DNA from: Cololabis saira
Lineage: Eukaryota; Chordata; Actinopteri; Beloniformes; Belonidae
Direction of reading: 5' to 3'
Length of the DNA stretch: 64,000 nt
Assembly: GCF_033807715.1 (NCBI RefSeq)
Contig: NC_084599.1
Location: forward strand, 13,269,125 to 13,333,124
Under the pieces are notes generated by a model that made no database searches, was not told where the DNA came from, and saw nothing but the letters and a program-made list of their open reading frames with translations. Every line of letters starts with the position of its first letter. Positions within the stretch are counted from its first letter, which is position 1. This document shows, piece by piece, positions 34,175 to 46,100 of the stretch. Made by a program: the position numbers and the translations under genes.

Positions 34175-37100
34175 ATGTTCGGCAAGAAGCAGCGGGTGCT
34201 CATCAAGACGCCATCCATCTCGAAGAAGAGCCGCGCAGGAAGCCCGGGGCCGCAGGGCGCCCCGTCGGTGAGCCGAGCATCACTTCTGGTTTCTGTGTGT
34301 GTGTGCCAAGCGTGATTTATGGTTCTGCGTTAAATCGACGCAGAGCCTACGCCGTAGGCTCTGCGTCAATTTAACGCAGAACCATAAATCAGCCTTCAGT
34401 CAGCGCGCTCCTGTGTGAGGAGTCAGATGACCTTCAGTTGGAGGGGACAGACCTCAGACAGGGCTCTGGACCAGGGGTCACTGCCTTCTGGTTGTGGTGT
34501 TATATGTGTGTGAGTCTTACACCAGATGTAAGTCTGTTTTTTGGTGAACTTTTTCTCACTTTTTAAACTTTTTTTTTTTAATTCAGTCCCAGCTGCCTCT
34601 GGCTCTGGCTGCTGAGATCAGGGAGAGAAACCGGCACCTGTTAGAGCGAAACTCCTCAAAAACAGTCATTATGATGCGGTGCCTCTGGGCCAGAGATGCA
34701 GATGGGAGTCTGATCGCACATTGACGCCCAGCAGTGGACAGGAAGTACATGTACGCCTCCTGCGGGTCTCTCCCCACCAGTGGTGTCGGGCTAGTAGTGT
34801 GTGTGTTTTGGTGGCGGCTTTCAGAAGTTGACTTTTTATTGTAGTCAGAATGGGGAGCGAGCTGTAGCGGGGCAGGAGAATGCTGAAACGTGGTGGTAAG
34901 TGTAGCTACAACCCTTACGCCACGAGTCAAAGAGTTAGGAAAGCAGAGGGCAAAGGCAAGGACGGGCTGGACATCCTGCCCAACAAGCACACCATATGGC
35001 TTAAGCAGGTACGTTTAAGTATTTACCTCGGCAGACGGGTTTTGTCTTTCTCGATAGATATTGGGGCTGTTGTAAAAATGCAGTAGTTGGACTCTGAATT
35101 TGGGTGGCGTTAAGCGACTGATAAGATGTGAGCCCTGGACTATTTTAAAAGCCTTTTTTGTACCTTTTGGGGCATGAAAAAGTTAATTTCCCCAGTTCTT
35201 CTTCCAAACTGTACGTGTTATTCGATACTGCGTTGGGTTGGCCACACCCGACAGTAGCTGGGAGTCAGGAAGTGTTGCACAACGCCACACAGGATCTTGT
35301 GAAAGTCTTATGTGTGTTTACCAACAGCGGCGCTGCTGGTGTTGAAGGGCCCCGAAGCGACGACTCGTGCTGTCGAGGCTGAGCCGAAAGCTCGGATGAG
35401 GATGCGTTTCTGATCTTCTCTGTGCCTCTCTTTCTGCCAGCTGTCCATACTGCAAGAGCAGCCTCGGAAGGATGCGGGCGACACCAGCCTCTCTTCCTCG
35501 TCCTTCTCCTCCTCTTCCACACTTACCCCGACCTCAGCGGGGCACCAGGACCTCTCCCCGTCATGCCCGGGCACCCCGAGCACTCAGCACGGCAAGCTGC
35601 AGGGAGTGGGCTGCGCGTCCCCCGTGTCCACCCTGAAGAGGCCGACCACGCTCAGCCGCCACAGCAGTGCTGCAGGTCCGCTCAAACACACCCACCTCTG
35701 CTTTAAGCTGAAAGGGAACAAAGATGGTGTTAGAAACACCTTCTGACCTCTTGAAATGGAGCACACTGACGTTTCATTACATTTTTATATTCATCTCCCT
35801 ATAAACTATAAGTTTGAGTGTTAATGTATCTTGATGCCATCACAGAGGAAACTGAACTAAAGCTACATCCAGAAGCTGTTTTTTCAGTATTTGATTAGAG
35901 ACATGAGCCCCAGTGTCCCAGAGGACAAGATGACATCTCCAGTTTTATGATGCAACTGACTGATATTCTCAATTCAAAGATTTTATGTGTGAAGATGTAC
36001 AAAAGCAAAGGCACCTGTTCCACACACTTAAAGGAGAGATTCATATTAGGGTATAGACTCATGGGTGTCACCGGTTGATCTTTTTTAAACTGAGTTTTGG
36101 TGGTTATGTTTCTGGAGTAGTTGTTTGGCAAAGAGATACTGGTCTTGTGATCCAGCTGTTGGAAAGTGATGAACAACTCTGACAAAATGTGGAACTGATC
36201 CTTTTTCTTTTAGGAGTCTTCAAACAAGGAGTTTTCAGCCAAATTACTGAAAACGTAACTTAGGGCTGTGCGATTAATCGATTTTAAATCGAAATCGGAT
36301 TTATTGATCAAGACGATGTTAAAAAAAGGAAAATCGGAAAATCGATTTTCCTCTCTCTTTTTCATATAGCTGGAAAAGAAGAAGAGAGCTGGCTGCATTA
36401 CAGACAGAGCTCGTCTAGTCATCTTTGTTTGGTCAAGAAAATTGTAAATGTTGTCACTTTACTAAACTTGAGGAGGATTTACAGTATCTTTCAATTGCAC
36501 TTCATTCCCAATAGGGAAATTTGTTTGCTATTTTTCTTTAAAAATAAAGATAAAATATTTGAAACAATTTATTCCATTGTCTTTTGTAGTTTTACCAAAA
36601 AAATCGAAATCGAAAATCGGGTTTTCAGAGAAAGAAATCGGGATTTTATTTTTGTCCAAAATCGCCCAGCCCTAACGTAACTGTGGTTTGGCCCCATGTC
36701 TCCTCAGGCTTCCCGCTCCCATCGTGGGTCCACACGAGGGGCCAGGGAAAGGGGGCCCTGACCCCGTCTCCTCAGCCCGAGAGTCCGGACAGCGCGGCCA
36801 TCGAGGTGGAGGACATCCCGGCCCTGCTGAGGGACGTGGCGCGCTTCGCGGAGGCCGTGGAGAAGCTGAAGGATGTCGTGTTGACTGAGGGTAAGATGCA
36901 TTTCATGGAGCGTGTGAAGGCCAGTCCCAACTCGGCCCACACAAGAAGGGTGCAAATATTTACCTGTGGGGTGATCTGGGAATCCTCGACGTGTGCTGCG
37001 ATCACACAGCCGAACACGTGAAATATTGTTTGTTTTTTTCACCACCGCGGAGGACTGGCCGGTTGTTTCTGCATCAGGAGTTTGCAGACGGAACAATACC

Positions 37101-40100
37101 GCGTTTGGTCTCTCTTCCATTCCTGCAAGACCTCACATGAAGAGAGCGTTCATGGCAGGCGCTCTATCGAACTTGCATCCGCCATGTTTACTAACACGTG
37201 CAGCAGCAGCAGAATGGGGGAGCTAACGTGCATGAGCAAGCTTACGAGTAGGCTCTGAGCTTCCTCTCTCCAACGAGCAGTTATGTCTCAGCGACACAGT
37301 CAACCGCAGTCTTGTCTCTTGCAGGAAGCCAGGTTCTTGTTTCCTGCAGCCACGTACACACACTCTTATCCTTGTGCACAATGCAGCTTAGTTTAATGCA
37401 GACATACATCCACCCCCTCGGACTGGACTCCACCTGCTCAACACTCGAGCTGTGATCTCAGAGCTCAGGTTTATTGTCGCGTCCTCTAGCTCAGTGGTTC
37501 CCAACCTTTTTTCCTTGGACCCCCTACTTGTGTCTAAGACCAGCCGGGCCCCCCGACCCGTACGTACTAACAGCAAAAGAGTAAAGTGATTCGTTACAAA
37601 TCTTTAATTGAAAAAATTAACATTAATTATGTTTTTGTGATACATTTCTCTTTGGTTAACCCTGTATACATATGACTTTGTTTTTCTCACCTTCATTTTG
37701 TGTCACCAATGTATAAAATATGCACAGAAAATAATTGCAAGGACATAAAATAATTTCTGAAAAATGTCTTAATATGAGCGCAAACATTTTTAACATTTTT
37801 CCTTTAACAACCTGTCGGAGTAGTAGTATGATTAAATGTTGAATAATGGTATAATAATAAGTTATTAAGTTTTTATCCTGCTAAATAACTTAGAAATATA
37901 TTTTGGTCATTTTAAAATACTACGTGGGTTTATACAGACTTGGATTACAGTATTCCATTAGGTGTGTTTATTATTTTTTATTTATTTAACATGCACAAAT
38001 GTAATTTTTACAACTGCATATCCTCAAAGCAGACAAAGTTTTGCGCCCCCCAGAGATCGGGGGGGCCCGGACCCCAGGTTGGGAGACACTGCTCTAGCTG
38101 GACGGGGCTGTTTTTAGGAGAGGTCCTTAAAGGTTTCTATTCTGTTTCCTTTTGTCTGCCGTTATCTGGTTTTGTTCCGTCATGCTCTCCACCCATGTGA
38201 GCTCTCTAAACAGGAAGCCATGATGGATGGCTCTTTGACAGAAAGGCCTCGTCCATACTTCCTCCTCTGGCAGGCCGGCTCCCTCAGCGTGACGTCACGC
38301 TTCGTCTTAAACACCAGCACAGTTACAGTACCAGTCCGTTAACTTGGAGGGTTCTCCTTGCCCACTTTATCATTTATTTATTTATTTTTTTTATTTTTTT
38401 TAACTGTTTTTGTGAACAGGAAAACAGATGTAGGAAAGTGCCAGAGGTTTCTAATCTTGCAAAACAAGAGAGAAGGGACCACATCCTCTCTGGCGCTGCA
38501 GTAGTCTCGGGTCCCTCCGTTCTCGCTGGTTGCAGCTGCTCCCACACTCACACACATTTTCAGACACCGGGGAGAGGACGATGTCCGGCTGCCCTCTGGC
38601 CACTGTCTACACGCTTTACCGAGGTGTGAAGTTGCAGAATTAAGCCGAAAAGAATGAATAAAACCCGTCTCTGTGTGAGAGCGAAGAGGAAATGAGGATG
38701 CAGGCCGTCGATGTGCCACTGGGGACTTTTCAGCTGATATTGCATCATCTGTGTGTCTTGTAATCTTATGCACAAAGGGAAGAAACACTTACTTTAAAGA
38801 ATTTTTTTGAGGGGAAAGACACTTGATTTAAGAAAAATAACAAAACTGAAAACATACGAGCACTAAACTACAGGGTAACTTTAAGAGCTCTACTTTAGCT
38901 GAAAAGTTTAAAGACCCCGACAGAACAATCCACTTACCTGCCAGTGACACTTATCACACGCAAAACAGCAAAGATGTTTGTTTATGCTTTACATTTGGTA
39001 ACTCCCCTAATTTGGTGTTCTTCATACATCAGGATATTTAAATTTTACGAACATTTACATTTATTGTCCAGGTGGGGCATTTTGTAATTAAACAGGCAAT
39101 GATTTTACATCAATTTCCTGAACAAAATTAGTGTGAGGCTGGCTCATAATTAGAGCATTTACTTAGGTCTTATTTATAGTTTTACCACGGTCTGTGTGAA
39201 TACTCTATTCTGATTGGCTGGCAGGTGTAGGTTATAAGTGATAATCTACACCTAGAAAACAAGTTCGGTCAAATTGCCTGATAACTTTAATAACTTAAAT
39301 TTTTCATTGCGCTGGATCAACTGCCAGGTGGTAACCACGGCAACGGAGATTCAGAGAAGAGCCGGCTACCGCAGGACGGCGACATGAATGATTTTATAAT
39401 TTATTTTAATTTATTTGGTGAATTTAACAATTTGGATGACTGGGATGCAGAAGAGAGAAAAGAAAATAGCGGAGCTGAGCTGAGCGGACTAGAATATCTC
39501 CCGTTACCAAGGAAACTGAGTTATGGCTTGTTAAAACACTTTGTAACTTACCAGGTTACAACGGCTGCAGACGAGAGAGATTAAATAGGTGCTCAGCCGC
39601 TCAGCTGTGGCTCATTATAAAACAAATGATTTCAACTGAAAACACATTAAAGCATGAATAACTGATTTAATATTTATGTTTTTTGGTAAGTGGCCGTGGT
39701 ATAAGCGAGGTGACGTAATCATAAATATATGGACTTGGCGGAGGCAAACCTCACGCCCCTGAGTCGTCCATATATTTCTGATAATGTACACCTCGTCGGG
39801 CATTATCCCTTACTTATTTTGTTAGCTGACTCAAAGTAAACACATTTGGAAACATGCTTTGTTGAAAACGGTGTACTTCTTATGGCAGGATTTTTAAACC
39901 TAAAACCCACCTTATTTATAAATGTATTTGATTTCGGTCAAAGCTGATCTGGATCTGCAACACTCTGGATTTACAGCTCAGGATGAGAGCATCTTTACGA
40001 AAAGGAAATGAAATACAATTGTATTTTTCTCTTGACGGCTATAATTTGTTTTCACAATCGTCAGAAGCCAAAATTATTACTGGCAATAAAACTAAATTAA

Positions 40101-43100
40101 TTCAAGAGGTGTGCTTGTCTCTTACACTGAGAGAATTTGGATATTTTGGATGTTTTTGGTTTGATAAATCAGAAAATGCTGTTTTTAGGATTATAGTGTT
40201 TTTCAGCGACTTTATTAATATCAAATGAAAAAGGCCTTCAGAATATAAAGTCAAAATACATCTAGAGAATTTAAACCAGTGATTTTTCACTTTAGGAGCG
40301 CATGAGCAGGGTTACAAAAATAAAATAAAAATACTTTGACACTCTACTCTCTACTTGTACTCTAACTTTTATCTGGTTTTATTGGGATTTGTTTCCTATT
40401 TTAAATATGTTAACACAGATGATGTATTGTAAAATAAATAGTTGAAAATGTTTTGTCTGACAGACATAGAGGCAAAACCAACCCGTGCATGTGGAAGACA
40501 ACGTCACTTTGCTGCAGCATCACCACGGCTGCGTGTTTTGTTTTTTTTTCCCAGATTTAAGAGACGTTCTGAAAAGCTGGCAACTTTTCATGCCGAAGTG
40601 TGTGTGATTAAAATAAATGTCCTCCCAGGGAGAAACTGAAGTGGTCTGAAAGGTGTGCTTCAGCACTGATGTGCAGATCTTCTGACAAGTCACCTTTCTC
40701 ACCTGTTGTGCTTTTCCACACAGGTAAGGAAAGCCAGCGGCCCGTGGCCCACGAGTGTCTGGGAGAGGTTCTGCGTGTTCTCCGTCAGGTCATCAACACA
40801 TACCCTCTGCTGAACACCGTGGAGATCCTCACCGCTGCCGGCAAACTCATATCCAAGGTTAAAGGTCAGTCAGCTGCGCAGAGATGTCTGTATCAATTGT
40901 GAGGAAAACAAAAGTAGACGGAGGAAATTGTAAAGTTCTGACCACAACCCGGTAACCTGAACATGTGAACGATTTTACAGGTTTCCACTATGAGGCGAGT
41001 AATGAGGCTGATAAGAAAGACTTTGAGAAAGCAATTGAAACAATTGCAGTGGCTTTTAGCAGCAAGTGAGTATGACAAACCTTTTACACATCTCAATGTT
41101 CAGTTCAGAGCCGTCACAGCTCCGGTGTCTGTGACAAGAGTTCACAGCCGGGCTTTAAAGATGAAACGTTTCACTGTTCCCAAACAGCCATTACTATTAT
41201 TTATTTTACACAGTGCAGTCTGTTGTTGGACTGAGAGAGAAGTGCAGTGATGGTGACACATTTGCATGAGGCAGAGCTGAAAACAGGAAGTGGTTTTTGA
41301 TCTACAGTCACAAAACCAAAACTTGAGTGCTCTTGACTGCGTGACTGTCAAGTGATCATGGTGCACTGACTGATGTATTGAGAGAATTATCACTTGATTT
41401 GAGATACTTGACAGACCAAATGTATTGTAAAATGTGGCAACAACAAGGTCATTAAACCTGCAAAGATTTATTTCAGTAGTCTGGATACTGTTTTTGTGCA
41501 GCGGCAATCAATCAGCCATCTATCTGTGCTGGTTCAGACAGCCGTTGCAGAGCTGTGGGAGGAAGTGAGCTGGCATAGACAGTTGAAATCTGTCTCACAA
41601 AGCTGCTTACTTGTTCCCTCCTCCACTCTTCCCCACTTTGACTTGTTTTCTTTCAAAATTAAAAGAAAACTCCAAAATGAAGATCCCACTTTTATTGTGC
41701 ATCCCACCACTCGGTTTCAGAAAGGACAGCAGCATTTAATTTCTTTGAATTTACCAGTAAACGTTTGAAGCTGATGGTAACTTGGTTATCTTTATCGCTT
41801 CCTGTCTCCTGGGTACCTGTAGAGGTTTCACGCAATGTTCAAGCCTCTTCCTCTTCTTTTTCTTTTAAAACAATTGTGTTCAGAAAGCCGACCTGATTTC
41901 TGAACAACTGTTTGTGCTTCACTTCTCATGCGTCCCTACTCCCTTCTGTCTCCAGCGTGTCTGAACTGCTGATGGGAGAGGTGGACAGCAGCACGCTGCT
42001 CTCCCTGCTGCCCACAGAGAAGAGCAGGGTGAGTTTATCTCCTATAGCGTCTCTGTTATCGGCTTTAAAAACAAAATATTGCTGTTACCAAACACACTTT
42101 GTGTTTACATTTTCTTTACAAAGGGATTTTCCTCTGCCAACTTTCCACTGAGTGTAGAAGGGAAAAAACCCTCCCTCCGCCACTGACGGGTTTGTTTGTC
42201 ACTAATGAATCATCCGTGTATTTACAGTCTATGGAGAACTTGTACACCTCACCAGGCCAGGGAACAGATGGACACTTCAGGAGCGACCTGCAGGACACGG
42301 GTAAGCACAGACTCACAATCATCAATCATCCGTCCAGTTACTGTTGATTCACCCAGTTTTAATACCAGTTGCATGTCAATGCTTCTATTATGTCTCATTT
42401 TATATATTTTGATGCGAAAGAAAACGGCAAATCTGACACCCACCAGTAGTAAATGAGACTAATCCACTTGATTCATGCAGGGTTCTACATTAGCCGTTTC
42501 AAACCCTAGATGGAAGGTCTCCCTCTGCTGTTTAACAGACAATAAATACATGAGTGAATGAGGCAAAGCTCCGCAGGCGAAAGTTGAACCTAAATAAACT
42601 GTCTAATGTTTGCAGATGATCATTTCAGCAGTACACAGTCCCATCTTTATCGTAAACTTTCACCTTCCAGTAATCACATTTGACAAAAACAGTTTGTCGT
42701 CATGGCGACCAACTTCACGTGCAGTGACAGGGCTGTGTCTTTGGACCCCGTAGGCAGAGTGGAGGAAGTGGACGTGGTCCTGCAGCGCAGTGAGGGAGGG
42801 GTGGACTCGGCTCTGCTTTATGCCAAGATGATTTCCAAGTACATGAAGGACCTGATGAGCTACGTGGAAAAGAGAACTTCACTGGGTGAGTGGACGTGCC
42901 ATGGGACGACAAATTCATGCCGCAACCTGAAAATGTGCAAAGATAAACTTTTTTTTCTTCTGTTTTACCAGAAACTGAATTCTCAAAAGGCCTTCAGAGA
43001 TTATATCAGTCCTGCAAGCACAGCATAACACATGTAAATCTCATTCCTATCACCTTCAGATTGAAAATTAAAGTCCAAAGCTTTATGACATAAATTGTAA

Positions 43101-46100
43101 CCGTCTCACTCGCCCCATCGCTCCCTCAGCCCCACATGCCCCTCTTCTCCATCTACTCTCTGGCTCTGGAGCAGGACCAGGAGCAGAGCGTGGGGCTGCA
43201 GCAGGCCAACACCACCCTGCACAACCAGACCTTCATCCAGGTAATCGCACTGAGATCGCATCATATATGTGCAAAAACAGCTGACAGGGTTCGTTCGCAA
43301 ACGAAGCAGGAACAGGTGTGTGTGTGAACGGCTTAGGTTGGCAGAGGTCAGAATATTCCCAGTAAATTCCCCTATGTTCCCATTAAATACCAAAGAAAAA
43401 TGTTCAACTAAAAAAAATCCTGGACATTTGCTGCTTTTGAAGTAACTGCAACATAAACTCGGCTTCAGCGTCTTTGTGCTGGATGCTACTGATGCTATCA
43501 ATTAGTTTTCATTCTGGGATCAGTAAAGGCTCTTGGGTTCTTGATGCCCTTAAATCAGTCAGCAGCAGATGTTGGGAACCTCCTGTCAGGTACATTACTC
43601 CGTCTGTTCGGGCTCCGATGGAACGAAGAAGGGCTGAGGGTTGCAAAGGGTCGGAAAATCCCTCACTAACTTCTAGAAGGTGCCCAGAAATTTTCCATGG
43701 AAAGTGAAGCTATTATGGAAATGTATTTGAAATCAAATTGTGTTTATGGCATCGTGAGAATAAATTTACAATTTTATTTGCTAACTTACATTTGGCATGT
43801 CTGGTTTCATATAACCATGTTTTTGTATCACATTTTTTTGTTTTTAGATATGTATCACAAATGTTTGCCTTAATTTAATCAAAACTTGATTATACGTAGT
43901 CTGGCTTCAGTAGTCACACAGTCACGTGCAGGTTCCTAGAAGTTAGGGTAGAGAGGCAAAAAAATGACATTAAATTTGCTATAAACAGAAATAAATGTTA
44001 AAGATTAAGTTAGTAAATCTGTTAATCTATAAACGTAATCTGCACATTTGCACGTTTCCTGTCTATGACCATGTTTCCATGGATTCCCACGTTCCCCTCG
44101 GTTACTAAGGAAACTTTCTAGCTTTGAAACATCCCCAGATTGTGGGAACCGCCACACAAACTGGGTTTAAACGTGTTTGAGGCTGCAGCAGCTGCCTGTC
44201 ACCTCTGATCTTCCTTTTTTCTCTGCCTGCACAGCCTCTGATGCAGCGCACCAAGGAGCACGAGAAGAAACGGAAGGAGATAAAGGAGCATTGGACTCGA
44301 GCTAAGAGAAAACTGGTACTGGTCTTTGAATTTGGAATCATCACATTTGATTTAGATTATTTCAAAATAAGAAATAGGCAAATGGGATTTTGTTGTAACC
44401 TGGTTTTAGATGGAGTGTGAGTCAAACCTGCGCAAGGCCAAGCAAGGCTACATGGTCCGCCGTGAGGAGTATGACAAGGCTATGTCAGCGACCTGCAAAG
44501 CGGAGGAGGAGGGAGGGGGCTCTACCGCTAAGTCTGTAGAGAAGAAGAAACGGCTGGAGGAAGAGGCTCGCAACAAGGTTGTTATCAATGATGGCATTTA
44601 TTGCTGTGGGTGTCAGAATATTTCTGAAATCTTTATCTGGTTACAAGAGAGATGTGATCAACGTAATCAACACTTGTGTGAAAGAGAGAGAGGCATCAAT
44701 AGAAAACCAGTTTCTAAATTGAAAGTGTTTGTGCACAGGCAGACGAGGCGGAGGCCACCTACCGTACATGTATAGCAGATGCCACCACTCAGCAGCTGGA
44801 CCTGGAACACACAAAGGTCACAGTGCTGAGGCAGCTGCAGGACATCGTCAAGCAGAGCGATCAGACCCTGCGCTCGGTCAGAACCAACACAAACAGGGAA
44901 TTCATGGCACCGTAATACAAGAGTGACACAAATCGGCTCGTCTCTAACCCCCACCCTTGCTCCTGCAGGCCACCATCTCCTACTACCAGCTCATGCACAT
45001 GCAGACCGTGGCCTTGCCGGTCCACTACCAGACGCTGTGTGAGAGCAGTAAACTGTACGACCCCGGCCAGCAGTACGCAGCCCACGTGCGAGACCTACAG
45101 CTCCCCGAGCAGCCCAATGTCCACTACTCATTTGAGTCGTACTCCCCCGTCAGTGCGTCGTCACAGTAAGGACTTCAAACCCAAATTCCTAACCAAATCA
45201 AAAATGCAGACATCACATGCTTGTCATTTGTTTGTGGCTGCCCAAGTCTGAAAGGATGTCTTTTAGTAAGGCAAGTTTATGTGTATGTCACATCTCAGCA
45301 ACAAGGCCATTCAAAGTGCTTTAAATAATTAAAATATGAAAGTGAAGAGGAGGAAAATAAATTGAGTTATAGTGCAGTGGCAGAATAAAGTTAAGTTAGA
45401 CTTAAGCTTGAGTTACAATTTAGTACTGAAATTAACATGGTTTAGAAGGGTTTAAATCACTTAGTCAAAGGAAGCTGTGAACAAATGAGTTTTTATCCCT
45501 GAACTGAGGGTTTCAGCATTCCTGCAGTTTTCTGGATGTTTGCTCCAGATCTGTGGAGCATAGAAGCTGAATGCTGCTTCTCCATGTTTAGAGAGTTTTT
45601 TTTTTTTTTTTTTTTTTGGTTACATCTCCCTTTTTTGAAGTTTTCAGATGGATGGTGATTGTTTGGCACAGTTTATGTGCAGAATTCAGTCCAGTTATTT
45701 ACTTCTGTTTGCACTTCTTGTCAACAGATAAACTAACTTATTGGCTTATTATTTAGTGAGCAGATGTCAGAGTTGAGATGATCTAATACTTCCGACGAGC
45801 TGATTTATGTGCAGTACGACTACGATTCAGGAATAAATGTCCTGAGCCGAACTGCATTCAAGGAGCAGGTTGAATTAAACATGCCACTGTGAAGTTATTT
45901 AGTGTCTTATCCTAAATCATTGCAGCCATGGCCACAGACTGAGAAATGACAGTTTCAACACTGACACGGTTCAGACAGACTGTCCTACTATCAGCGTGGA
46001 TTCAGCAGCTGCAGACGCAGAGGTTCAGCGCAAGAGTAAGTGATGCATCGTGAACAACTTTATAGCTCTGAAAAGGGATTCAGACTTCCGGCCCTGTGAA

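Noticed and set aside
33533..34315. 260-codon ORF taken as a separate gene
   Set aside because: Its 3' half is exon 1 of arhgap45; the upstream part is the TA repeat and promoter read through.
36704..37120. 138-codon minus-strand ORF over an arhgap45 exon
   Set aside because: Antisense of a verified GC-rich exon, with no homology of its own.
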